From NCBI GenBank assembly GCA_001604325.1, contig LVBF01000037.1:1-50324 (forward strand): DNA of 50,324 nucleotides. Direction: 5' to 3'. The DNA comes from Spirochaetales bacterium Spiro_04. Its GTDB lineage: Bacteria; Spirochaetota; Spirochaetia; Sphaerochaetales; Sphaerochaetaceae. Position 1 is the stretch's first letter. Every line of letters begins with the position of its first letter. The position numbers and the translations under genes are program-made. Positions 7,595 through 19,313 of this stretch are shown in pieces. The notes under the pieces are model-generated. The model ran no database searches. It saw nothing but the letters and a program-made list of their open reading frames with translations, and had not been told where the DNA came from.

Positions 7595-9775
7595 TCACTC
7601 CTCAGGGTATTCAATCCGGTGGTGGTCCCGACCGATGAGGGTCTGTACGAACGACTCCTCGATGCGGTTCAGGTCGGTGAGGGAGAGGTGGCTTTGGTTG
7701 AGCTGGCCCCGCTCGATCTTGCCCATCACCAGGGTATGGACCAATTTCTGGTACTTGGAGTACGTCGGCTGCTTCAGCGTCCGGCTCGCCGCCTCCACGA
7801 TGTCGGCGAGCATGACGATGGCGCTCTCGGGAAAGTTCGGCGGCTCCCCCGTGTAGGAGTAGTCGTCGGCGTTGATCTCCACGCCCGACGCCTGGGCTTG
7901 CCGGGCCGCCTCGCTGTAGAAGTACTGGATGATGTCGTTGCCGTGGTGCTGGCTGATGATGTCCAGCACCTCCTGCGGCAGGCCCGCTTCCCTCCCCTTC
8001 TCCAGGCCGAGCTTCACGTGGCTCTTGATCACGGCGACACTGAGGCTCGCCTTGATGTCGTCGTGCTTGTTCTCCGTGCCTTGGTTCTCCACGAAGTACT
8101 CGGGGTGGTCGACCTTGCCGATGTCGTGGTAGACCCCGCCGACCCGGGCGAGCATCGCATTGGCCCCGATGGCTTTGGCCGCCTGGTAGGCGAGCTCACT
8201 GACGTTCCGGCTGTGGTTGTACGTTCCTTGGGCCACGGCGCCCAGGCGCTCGAGGATCGGTGAATCGGTGGAGGCGAGCTCATTGAGCCGATAGGCGGTG
8301 GGGATGTTGAAGAGGTACTCCATCAGGGGGACGAAGGCCTGGACCAAAATCAAGCTGGCGGTGATGTTGACCACCAGCGATATGATGAGGGTGGGCAGCG
8401 AGTGGATGGCTACCGCGCTGAGCGGGCTGAAGGCCAGGGCGGCGACAGAGGAGCTCACGACGGCGAAGAACCAGTTGAAGAGGTCCTCGAGCCGCTTGAT
8501 GGAGTAGCGGAAAAAGTTGAGGTTGATGGCGTTGACGCTGAGGATGAAGAAGAAGGTCATCAAGGTGGCCTCACGCATCAAGGTGGCGTAGCAGGCGAGC
8601 AGGAAGGCGGTGATGAAGCCCAGGCGCCGCTTGCTGCTGATGTGGGCGACAAAGAGCGGGGCGAAGAAGAGCGGGAGGAAGCTGTCCAGCACCAGCATCG
8701 AGCGGTTCTGCAGAAATGAAGAGACCAGGTGCATCGCCAGAAGCGAGATGAGGACCGAGGAGAGCATCATGTTGAGGTAGAGGTAGATCCTGCTCTCCTT
8801 GTCCAAGACGCGCAGGAAGACCGCCACGCTGGTGATGGTGACCACCACGATGAAGATCAGGCGGCCGACCAGTTCGAGGATCGAGTACCCCATGGCATGC
8901 TCCTGCATGTACGAGAGCATCTCCAACTGCCGCTGCGTCACCACCGTGTCCTGGCTGATGATCCGGGTTCCCCGTTCGACTTTCATCGTCGGCTCGACCA
9001 CCGATTCACGCGCCTCGGCCCTGAGGTTCATCGTCTGTACCCGATCGTAGGCGACGTTCTCGGTGAGGAGGAAGGCGAGCACATCGATGACCAGCGATGA
9101 GGGGACGCGCGCTTCGATCGCCTCCCCATAGGCGGAGAACCACGGGACAAGTTGTATGGCGAGGTTCTCTTTGGTCATCAAGGCTTTGACCGAGCGTTCC
9201 ACCGTACCGGTCTCCGGGTCGAGGTAGGAGATCTGGCCGTACCCATCGCCCACCACCGCCTCCACTTGGTCGGCGGAAAAGAGCCCATTCTCCAGTACAT
9301 GGTCGGCGCTTTCCCGAAGCAGGGAGAAGAGCAGCAGCCGGTCATCGGCGTCGAGCATCGAGATCTGGCGGACGAGGTGCAGTGAATCCGTCTTCTCTTG
9401 ATCGACGAGGAAGGAAGCGATGGTCCCATTGCCATAGCTGGTGATGAACTCCTCGACCATGCGCTTCGACTGGACGGTGGCTCGGATCTGGTAGGTGAAG
9501 ATCGGGAGCACCGCACGCTCCCCTTCCGCCGCCATCCGCTCCGCTTCAGCCACATCGACGAACTCGAATCCCTTGGTGGCGTAGAAGTCCTCGTCGGCGA
9601 GCTCGCCGACGTGATAGAGGCTGGCCGGGTCGTAGAGGCCGAGGATCGAGCCCTTGCCGCTGTACAGCGTGGTGAGCATCGCCACAACGACGGTGATGCA
9701 CGTGAGGGCGATGGCGATTTGTTGTTGTATCTTCCCCTTGCGCCGTTGCTCTTCGCGTCTCGCTCTGGTGTTCAC
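7595..9775 (-). CDS. pgpH: 7TM-HD-family phosphohydrolase (PgpH-like)
   Basis: This is probably a membrane cyclic-di-AMP phosphodiesterase. In order, the 726-aa protein has one N-terminal membrane segment (about 15-37), an extracytoplasmic 7TMR-HDED-type region (about 50-290), about seven membrane segments (about 300-480) and a cytoplasmic HD domain (about 505-690). The HD domain contains NHSRNVSELA, VYHDIGK and QHHGNDIIQY. It begins with GTG, whose GTGA overlaps the phoH stop, with GGAGG seven bases upstream. Substrate is inferred from characterised family members. Confidence 0.88.
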   Translation of the reverse strand: MNTRARREEQRRKGKIQQQIAIALTCITVVVAMLTTLYSGKGSILGLYDPASLYHVGELADEDFYATKGFEFVDVAEAERMAAEGERAVLPIFTYQIRATVQSKRMVEEFITSYGNGTIASFLVDQEKTDSLHLVRQISMLDADDRLLLFSLLRESADHVLENGLFSADQVEAVVGDGYGQISYLDPETGTVERSVKALMTKENLAIQLVPWFSAYGEAIEARVPSSLVIDVLAFLLTENVAYDRVQTMNLRAEARESVVEPTMKVERGTRIISQDTVVTQRQLEMLSYMQEHAMGYSILELVGRLIFIVVVTITSVAVFLRVLDKESRIYLYLNMMLSSVLISLLAMHLVSSFLQNRSMLVLDSFLPLFFAPLFVAHISSKRRLGFITAFLLACYATLMREATLMTFFFILSVNAINLNFFRYSIKRLEDLFNWFFAVVSSSVAALAFSPLSAVAIHSLPTLIISLVVNITASLILVQAFVPLMEYLFNIPTAYRLNELASTDSPILERLGAVAQGTYNHSRNVSELAYQAAKAIGANAMLARVGGVYHDIGKVDHPEYFVENQGTENKHDDIKASLSVAVIKSHVKLGLEKGREAGLPQEVLDIISQHHGNDIIQYFYSEAARQAQASGVEINADDYSYTGEPPNFPESAIVMLADIVEAASRTLKQPTYSKYQKLVHTLVMGKIERGQLNQSHLSLTDLNRIEESFVQTLIGRDHHRIEYPEE

Positions 9776-10740
9776 GATTTCCTCCGTTGACCATCTTCGG
9801 AGTAAGCATCGATGATCTGGCTGACGATACGCGAACGCACCACATCGCGGCTGTCGAAGTAGACGAAGTCCAACCCCTCGATGTCGGTGAGGATCTTGGC
9901 GGCGTGGATCAGGCCGCTGTCCTTGCTGCGCGGCAGGTCGACCTGGCTGATATCACCGGTGATGATGGCGCTGCTGTTCTCCCCGAGACGGGTGAGGAAC
10001 ATCTGCATCTGCTCCCGGGTGGTGTTCTGCGCCTCATCGAGGATGACGGTGGCGTTCTGCAGGGAACGGCCCCTCATGTAGGCCAACGGGGCGATCTCGA
10101 TCGACCCGTTCTCCTCGAGGCGCCGGATGTTCTGTACGCTGATCATCGTCTCCATCGCATCGTAGAGCGGGCGCAGGTATGGGTTGATCTTCTGTGCGAG
10201 GTCGCCGGGCAAGAAGCCGAGGTTCTCCCCGGCCTCGACGATGGGGCGCGTGAGGATGATCTTCTGCCGTTTGCCGCCGAGCAGCTGGCTCAGCGCATGG
10301 GCGATGGCGAGGAAGGTCTTTCCGGTGCCCGCCGGCCCGATGCCGAAGACGATCTGGTGAAGGGCCATGCTGGTGATGTACGCCTCCTGCCTCGGGCTCT
10401 TGGGGTACGCGATCCGGTTGTGCACGACGATGCACGGCCCTTGGGTGCGCTCCTCGCGCACCAGCTCGGAGATGGGCCGGTCATTCTTCACCGCCTGGAA
10501 CTCGAGGAAGATCTCCGCCTCACTGAAGTACGGCTGGGTCGCCGCAAGACGGTCGAGGCGGTTGAAGAGGAGGGTAAAACGGTTGATCGCCGTCTCATCC
10601 GCGCTGCGGATGGTCAAGGTATTTCCCTTGACGTAGAGGTCGCCTCCCAAGAGCGCCTCAAGGTACGGCAGGTTCCGGTCGTTGATGCCCAACACCCGTT
10701 GGACCTGTTCTTCACTGCCGAAATGTACTGATCTATCCAT
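9772..10740 (-). CDS. PhoH-family ATPase (YbeZ-like)
   Basis: A 322-aa P-loop NTPase of the PhoH/YbeZ group, which is usually encoded beside ybeY and linked to RNA metabolism. An N-terminal KH-like region (about 1-90) precedes the Walker A GPAGTGKT (134-142 region) and a Walker B with VILDEAQNTT (about 230). TGDISQVDLP near the C-terminus is also typical. AGGTGG precedes the ATG. The function is assigned by family and neighbourhood only. Confidence 0.9.
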   Translation of the reverse strand: MDRSVHFGSEEQVQRVLGINDRNLPYLEALLGGDLYVKGNTLTIRSADETAINRFTLLFNRLDRLAATQPYFSEAEIFLEFQAVKNDRPISELVREERTQGPCIVVHNRIAYPKSPRQEAYITSMALHQIVFGIGPAGTGKTFLAIAHALSQLLGGKRQKIILTRPIVEAGENLGFLPGDLAQKINPYLRPLYDAMETMISVQNIRRLEENGSIEIAPLAYMRGRSLQNATVILDEAQNTTREQMQMFLTRLGENSSAIITGDISQVDLPRSKDSGLIHAAKILTDIEGLDFVYFDSRDVVRSRIVSQIIDAYSEDGQRRKS

Positions 10741-10747
10741 TGACCAC

Positions 10748-13700
10748 CTAAGTACTGGCGGAGCGGACCCATACCGACGTGTCCCGGGTCCAGCGTTCCG
10801 CTATGTCCAATTCACTCATCATCTTCCAAGTGAGGAAGACCGAAACGGTCGGCACCCACTCGTATTGGTTGTTCGATAGTACTACACTTGCGCTGTATTT
10901 ACAATTCAGCGACCAATCTCCGAGGTCGTGGACCAGGTCGAAGTTGACGGAGCTGAGGTTGAACTGGGTATTCCGTCTCCCGTTGCCGACAAAGTCGAAG
11001 GAGCGCGCCAAGTCCTCCCAGAGCCGTGCAAAGATGAAATCGTCACCCTCCCAGTAGCGGTAGAAGCCGGTGTTCACGCTCTTGACGCTGACCGTGCAAT
11101 CCAAGAACTCGGCGATGGAGAGTCCCAGTGACGCCTGGATCTCAAACTTCGAGGCATAGGTGTCCTGGAACTGGAAGGAGAGCGAGCTCTCGATCCCCCA
11201 AAAGAGGGCGATGCGCCGCTTGTAGAAGCGCCACTGGCCTTCCAGCAGGGCGATGCTCCCCTTCAGCTCCAGCGGCTTGAGGTGCTCGATGGGGCCGCTC
11301 ACCGAGTAGGAGAGCAGCAGGTGGGGGATTTGGGCCTTGATGCTGAGGCGGTCGACATAATGATCTCCATAGGTTTTGGAAGCCCCGGAGAAATCGAACG
11401 TTTGGCCCAGGTTCCAGAACTTCGATGGGCTCTGCCAGGAGAAAGCCTGGGAGAGCGAGAGCCGCTCGGACCACAAGAGGCCCTCCTCCTTGAGGCGATA
11501 GGTGGGCGCCACGGAGAAGGTGAATAGCCCGTCGCTGTACTTGAAACTCGCGCTGACCTGGTCGGCGGTGAGCGCTTCATCCTCCTCCAGGAATTTGGCC
11601 GAGGCGGAGAGCGTGACCGGCCCGCTTTGCCACGTGAGCAGCGGGACGAGGCTCTGTTGCAGGGGAGGCAGCACCATCGTCACCGAGCCCTTGATGCTCC
11701 CCGCCCCGAGGGCGAAGGATTTGGAGAGCAAGAGGCGGTGGGTCGTCACCTGCTCCTTGGTGAAGAGCGCCCCCTCCTCCGTCACCGTCACCCCAAGCTT
11801 GGTATCCTCGGTGACCTTGGAGCGGGCGAGGCGTTGGCTGAGCTGGTACTCGAGGCCGACGATCGGGACAGCGATGCGGCTGGTGAGGAAGAGCTGGGCC
11901 TCCTTGGTGTAGAAGGTCTTCTTGTTGAGATCCTCGACGATCGAGAGCTGGGGGGCCAGCTCCTCGGTGACGGTCAACCACGTTGAGTGTGGGGTGGCGA
12001 AGAGACGCAGCGAGCCCTTGGAGAGGGAGTACCGGTACTCCTTCTCCCCGCTCTCGGGTTTCAGCCGTTGGTTGAAGCGCTGCTCGGCGGTATAGGAGAG
12101 GGTGATCTCCCTGCTGGCCGATGTCGTGCTCTTCTTCTTCGGTTGCTCGGCGGCGTAGAACGGGACGAGCAACGGGTCGGAGGGGATGGAAGCCTTGGAA
12201 GCTGGGGCGGGATTCGGAGCGGCGCTTTTTTTGGCAACCGGTTTCTTGAAGGAAAAGACGGTGCCCGCCGCGCGGGCCGTGAGGTTGGGGAGCACCACCT
12301 CGGTGTACTCCCACCCGTAGATTTTCTCGATCTTGTCGTATTTGTATTTGCGCGTCACCTGGGCCGTCAAGGTGGGGATGGTGAGTGAGGAGAGATACGG
12401 CTTGGTGTACTGGGAGGGGAAGGTGAAGGAGGCGTTGAGCTTCCACACCGCCGTGGTGATGTCCCCCTTGAAGTCGGTGGGGAACTCGAGCGCCTTTCCC
12501 AGCGGTCCCTCGATGGTGAAGGCGGTGAGTCGGTTTGCGTAGAGGCTCTTGACCGACGGATCTGAGTAGAGGGGCAGCTCCAGGCTCAGCTTCGCATACG
12601 ATGCATCGAACGTGATCACCGGCTCGGCGAGGTAGCGGAGCGGAGGCGCCTCGCTCAACGCGGTGAGCGTCTCGACCCCATCGGGGTAGACGGCGAGCAG
12701 GGAGAGGCCCGAGATGGTGAGTCTCTTGTTCAAGAGCGAAAGATTGGTATCGAGGCCCAGGCTCACCCCGGCTTGTTCATAGGCATCAGCGAAGAGCGCG
12801 ACATACGAGGAGGTCTCCTTCGCCCACGCCTCGACTCCGGTCACCTCGTTCGCCTTGGTGTAGATGATGGTGCCGGGAGTGAGGTCCTCATCACTCTTCT
12901 TGGAGAAGAGGGCGACGGCATCGCTTTGGCCCCCTACCCCGATCTTCGGATAGCGGCCCACGAGCTCCCAGGTCGTGGAGACGAACATGCCGCGGTCACT
13001 GTTGATGCCGATGGCGGGATTGCCCACCATCCGATTCTGGATGAAGGGGAAGAACGGCACCCAGAGGAGGGGAACCCGCCCGATCTGGACGGTCGCTCCC
13101 TTGGCCAAGAGATCCCCTCCGGGGCGGAAGGTCATCTGCGTGGCCTTGATCGAGGAGAGCGGGTCCTCCGTCCTCATCGCGATGACGCCCTGCCGGTAGA
13201 TCGTCAGCTCTCCCAGGGAGACCGCCCTGACCGTCTCGGCATGGTTGTAGAGGACCAGGGGCTCCTCACCCTCCTTGCCGTATTCGTTGAAGAGGAGGGC
13301 ATCGACGATGAAGAGGTTGTTGTTCGACCAATCGAAGGAGAGGATCGCCGCCTCGACCGACCCCATCTGCTCTTCATCCTCGTAGAGGACCGAGGAGTGG
13401 GCGATGATCCGGCTGGTATCGATATCGATGATGAGGCGGTCGGCGCTGATGGTGCGCGAGCGCCCATCGTCGAGCGTCGTGATGGTGATGTGGACCCCTC
13501 CCTCGGCGATGAAGAGCGAGGAGGAGAGGCGTGTGATCGAGTCGGCCTGGGCGATGGTCACCTCAAAGTCACGCTGTGTGCCTGAGAGCAGCGCCTCGCG
13601 CTCAACGGAGAGGCCGTGATAGGCCAAGAGCGCCTCCTGCATCTCGCCGGCAGTGGTGATGGGGATGCCGCGTGAGGCGGCCATCTCCAGAAGGGAGGCG

Positions 13701-13805
13701 TAATCGGAGGTCTCGATGCGCAGGGCGAGGAGCTGCTGCTCCTCACTCAGGGCCGGCCACAGCAGGGCGGTTGAGAGGAGGAAGAGGCAGAGCAACGCGA
13801 TCAAT

Positions 13806-13834
<29 letters not shown>
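10748..13834 (-). CDS. lptD: LptD/OstA-like outer-membrane protein
   Basis: A 1028-aa protein with a signal peptide ([20 protein letters not shown], cleavage near WPALSEE). An N-terminal OstA-like domain (about 60-300) includes [13 protein letters not shown] and [11 protein letters not shown], which is a hallmark of LptD. A long C-terminal region has alternating beta-strand character, as expected for a barrel. In E. coli LptD inserts LPS into the outer leaflet. Some spirochaetes encode such proteins without classical LPS, so its cargo here is unknown. The ATG at 13834 lies inside the end of uvrA (29-bp overlap) and lacks a strong ribosome site, so the exact start is uncertain. Confidence 0.8.
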
Positions 13835-16644
<2,810 letters not shown>

Positions 16645-16655
<11 letters not shown>

Positions 16656-17688
16656 TCCGTACCGCTTCCAAAAGGGCCGCCTTCGCTTCACCGGCCCCCA
16701 CTTTCCGCTCCAGCTTCCCTCCCTTGTAGAGGAAGATGGCGTTCCCAATCCCGGTGATGGCGATATCTGCGCTCTTCGCCTCCCCGGGTCCGTTGACCTG
16801 ACAGCCCATGATGGCCACCGTCAGATCCTTGTCGATGGAGAGCAGATCCTGTTCCACCGAGGCCAAGAAGCCCTGGCTGTCGAACGTCGAGCGACCGCAG
16901 CGGGGACAGCTGACGATGCGGATGCCCCGCTTCCGCAAGCCCAGGGTCCTGAGCAGCTCGACGCCCGCCTGCACCTCGGTCTCGATGGGCCCGGTGATGG
17001 AGATGCGCAGCGTGCTGCCGATTCCCTCGCTCAAGAGAAGGCCGAGCGCCCAGGTGGAGCGCACCACGCTGCTGACCACCGAGCCGGCCTCGGTGACGCC
17101 CAGGTGGAGCGGGTATCCGCTCTGCGAGGCAAAGCGGCGGTTGGCCTCGACGGTCACCGTCTCATCGCTCGCCTTGAGGCTCACCACGGTGTCGGTAAAG
17201 CCCGCCTGCTCGAACCAATCGAGGTAGGTCAGGGCCGTATTGCTCATCAAAATCGCCGGCTCCTCATTCCCCTTGGGGAGCGAGCCGCTGTTGAGGCCGA
17301 TGCGGATGGCCGCACCGTGGTCCTTTGCGGAGGCGAGGATCTCGTCCACCTTCCACCGGGCCCCGACATTGCCCGGGTTGATGCGGATCTTATGGGCGCC
17401 GGCCTCCAGGGCCTCGAGGGCGAGGCGATGGTCAAAGTGGATGTCCGCGACCACCGGGATGGGGCTCTTGGCACAGAGGTAGGAGAAGGGGATGCGGTCA
17501 TCACTGCTTGGGTAGGAGAAGCGGATGATGTCGCAGCCCATCGCATTGAGGCTGCCGATGCGCCGAATCAAGGCATCGAGCGCCTCCCCGTCATGAGGGA
17601 TCGGCTCATCGTACATCGTCTGCACCAAGGGGTGCAGCCCGACTCCGAGCAGTTTCTCCCCAATCCGTACCTGTCTATCAACACCCAT
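16645..17688 (-). CDS. ispG: 4-hydroxy-3-methylbut-2-enyl diphosphate synthase (IspG/GcpE)
   Basis: It reduces methylerythritol cyclodiphosphate in the MEP isoprenoid pathway, using a 4Fe-4S cluster. The expected cluster ligands are visible: C261 and C264 (SCPRCGRS), C296 and E303 (GCQVNGPGE), counted from the ATG at 17688. That start has GAGGTGGGG upstream. An in-frame ATG at 17706 lies only six bases after a TATACT and could be a leaderless alternative, adding MVRWGA. It heads the ispG-uvrA-lptD run, and a palindrome overlaps its promoter. Confidence 0.96.
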
Positions 17689-17715
17689 CGCACCCCACCT
17701 CACCATCTACCAAGT

Positions 17716-17744
17716 ATAGTACTGAGATACTTTACAGTTGTAAA
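17716..17744 (-). promoter_or_regulatory. Promoter of ispG
   Basis: On the minus strand TTTACA (17739-17744) and TACTAT (17716-17721) are spaced by 17 bp. An overlapping TATACT three bases further downstream would place the ATG at 17706 exactly six bases away. The -35 box is inside a palindrome. Confidence 0.65.
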
Positions 17745-17745
17745 G
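17730..17745. promoter_or_regulatory. Palindromic operator candidate over the ispG -35 box
   Basis: CTTTACA-GT-TGTAAAG is a perfect 7-bp inverted repeat. It contains TACA-N2-TGTA, the core known for CopY/BlaI/MecI-type repressors. It covers the -35 hexamer, so a bound protein would block transcription. No regulator of that family is in the window, so the identity of the binder is unknown. Confidence 0.45.
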
Positions 17746-17752
17746 CATAGCC

Positions 17753-18163
17753 TTACCCAAATCGTACGCTCTCACTCTCGACATGCTCGCTGGAGCCTGC
17801 AAGGCGCAAGGCATACGGCTCTCCGGGCATGAAGAGGACAAACTCCCCCTCCCGAAGCGTCAATACCGTAGTCACCTGCGCTCCTTCGACCACGATCGAG
17901 CCGTCATCAGAGGCCGGCAGGCCCGTGGTCTGTTCAGGGTAGCCGACGGCGATGACCTCCCGCCCCGCCTTGACCCAGTGCAGGCAGAGCTGCTCCTTGT
18001 GGGAGCGCAAGGTCCCGTCGAACGGTCGAGACACCCCACTCTCATCGAATCGATCCATCAGGGGAAGGGCATCTACCTCCCCCGCGATCAAGCGCTCGAT
18101 CTGTGCTGCCGCCTCGATGATCGAAGCGTAGGAAGCGAGCGCATCCACTGAATCGTATATCAT
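17753..18163 (-). CDS. YhcH/YjgK/YiaL (DUF386)-family protein
   Basis: A 136-aa cupin-like protein of the family that includes EbgC and the sialic-acid-associated YhcH. The family core is visible as RSHKEQLCLHWVKAGREVIAVG at about residues 53-74 and FVLFMPGEPYALRL at about 108-121. Members act on or bind sugars, and the specific role here is unknown. The ATG at 18163 is six bases after a TATCCT hexamer and has no Shine-Dalgarno site, so it is a probable leaderless gene. It is divergent from ogt. Confidence 0.72.
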   Translation of the reverse strand: MIYDSVDALASYASIIEAAAQIERLIAGEVDALPLMDRFDESGVSRPFDGTLRSHKEQLCLHWVKAGREVIAVGYPEQTTGLPASDDGSIVVEGAQVTTVLTLREGEFVLFMPGEPYALRLAGSSEHVESESVRFG

Positions 18164-18169
18164 GTGCCT

Positions 18170-18198
18170 AGGATATCGATTTGTCCTCCCTCTTGCAA
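18170..18198 (-). promoter_or_regulatory. Leaderless-type promoter of the YhcH-family gene
   Basis: On the minus strand TTGCAA (18193-18198), a 17-bp spacer, TATCCT (18170-18175), then AGGCAC and ATG. The predicted first transcribed base coincides with the A of the ATG. Confidence 0.65.
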
Positions 18199-18259
18199 GG
18201 AAGTGGTGGTCGCCCCGTACGAAGCGAAGATCTCCTTGAAGATCAAAACTCCATCAATG

Positions 18260-18272
18260 TGACCAAGCGCTC
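18260..18272. repeat. 13-bp direct repeat flanking ogt (copy 1)
   Basis: TGACCAAGCGCTC occurs at 18260-18272, just upstream of the ogt promoter, and again at 18814-18826, 37 bp after the ogt stop. Both copies are on the plus strand and outside coding sequence. They may be protein-binding sites or the scar of a small duplication. Confidence 0.5.
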
Positions 18273-18284
18273 CATCACGGAGCC

Positions 18285-18313
18285 TTGATAACCGGCAAGG
18301 GGCAGACTACGAT
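18285..18313 (+). promoter_or_regulatory. Leaderless-type promoter of ogt
   Basis: TTGATA (18285-18290), a 17-bp spacer, TACGAT (18308-18313), then GGGGT and ATG. No room remains for a normal ribosome-binding site after the predicted transcription start. Confidence 0.65.
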
Positions 18314-18318
18314 GGGGT

Positions 18319-18777
18319 ATGATTTATACCACCGCATATCAGAGCCCCCTCGCCCCGATGATCATCAAAGCCGATGATGAGGCGTTGCTCTCCCTTGCAT
18401 TCGGGAGCACCGAAGAGAAAGACCAGAGCCCGATCCTCGATCAGGTGAAACGGGAGTTGGACGAGTATTGGGATGGGAAGCGAACCGTGTTCTCCGTGCC
18501 GCTCAACGCGGTGGGCACCCCCTTCCAGCAGAAGGTCTGGCAGGCGCTCCTCACCATCGGCTACGGCGAGACGAGAAGCTATGGAGAGATTGCCGCGCAG
18601 ATTGGCAATCCGAAGGCATGCCGTGCCGTCGGGATGGCCAACAACCGCAACCCCATCAGCATCATCATCCCCTGCCACCGGGTCATCGGCAGCGACGGGC
18701 GCCTCGTCGGCTACGGTGGAGGGCTGGACAAGAAGGTGTGGCTGCTCGATTTCGAGGCGACGCACAAACCTCTGTAG
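18319..18777 (+). CDS. ogt: Methylated-DNA--protein-cysteine S-methyltransferase
   Basis: A suicide repair enzyme that transfers the methyl group from O6-methylguanine to its own cysteine. The 152-aa protein has TPFQQKVWQALLTIG (about 67-81), SYGEIAAQIG, the asparagine hinge MANNRNP and the active-site IIPCHRVIG with nucleophile C119. It has the length of the short Ogt form without an Ada regulatory domain. A probable leaderless transcript starts at the ATG. It is flanked by 13-bp direct repeats and followed by a hairpin facing the V-ATPase operon. Confidence 0.95.
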   Translation: MIYTTAYQSPLAPMIIKADDEALLSLAFGSTEEKDQSPILDQVKRELDEYWDGKRTVFSVPLNAVGTPFQQKVWQALLTIGYGETRSYGEIAAQIGNPKACRAVGMANNRNPISIIIPCHRVIGSDGRLVGYGGGLDKKVWLLDFEATHKPL

Positions 18778-18784
18778 ATGACGA

Positions 18785-18806
18785 GACGGACACCGTGGTG
18801 TCCGTC
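18785..18806. terminator. Perfect hairpin between convergent ogt and atpK
   Basis: GACGGACACC-GT-GGTGTCCGTC is a perfect 10-bp inverted repeat in the 68-bp gap between two converging genes. Neither side has a U-tract, so it may act as a bidirectional factor-assisted terminator or a 3'-end protector. Confidence 0.55.
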
Positions 18807-18845
18807 CGTACGATGACCAAGCGCTCAACGAGAGGCGATCATCTC

Positions 18846-19283
18846 TTACTGCAGGGCAAGCAAACTGAAGACCAACGTGAAGAGGGCCACGGTTTCTACG
18901 ATACCGATGACGATGAAGTAGTTTGCCGTCCCCTTCCCGGTCTCCGCGAGCGCGTCACATGCTCTGGCGCTGACCAGGCCCTGCATCCAGGCTGAGAGGC
19001 CGATGGCGAGGCCGCCGAAGACTCCGACGCCGAAGGCGAGTGATGAGGCCACCCCTGCCCCAACGGCGCTTGCGATGAAGTTCATCAACAGGAAGCCGTA
19101 GATCGTCTGTGTCAGCGGAGCGCCCGCGAAGGCGACCATGATGAAGGGGGCTGGCTTACCGTTGGCATAGCACTTCTTCCAACCGCCGACCGCCGCCTGG
19201 GATGCAGCTCCCGCACCCAGTCCTGACCCCAAGGCAGAGAGCGCCAAGGCACAGGCCATTCCGATAAATTCCAAGTTACCCAT
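18846..19283 (-). CDS. atpK: V-type ATPase proteolipid subunit K
   Basis: The rotor-ring proteolipid. The 145-aa protein has four membrane segments (about 4-30, 47-72, 78-104, 120-144), a duplicated hairpin with one acidic site. Compared with Enterococcus hirae NtpK, the sodium ligands are all present: T58, Q59 and Y62 (PLTQTIYGF), Q101 (WMQGLV) and E130 (GIVETVALF). This suggests a sodium-coupled enzyme. The ATG at 19283 has AAGGAG upstream; an in-frame start 27 bp earlier does not. It is the last gene of the operon. Confidence 0.95.
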   Translation of the reverse strand: MGNLEFIGMACALALSALGSGLGAGAASQAAVGGWKKCYANGKPAPFIMVAFAGAPLTQTIYGFLLMNFIASAVGAGVASSLAFGVGVFGGLAIGLSAWMQGLVSARACDALAETGKGTANYFIVIGIVETVALFTLVFSLLALQ

Positions 19284-19313
19284 ATGAATCTCCTTCGTTG
19301 ACGTTGGCAACGA

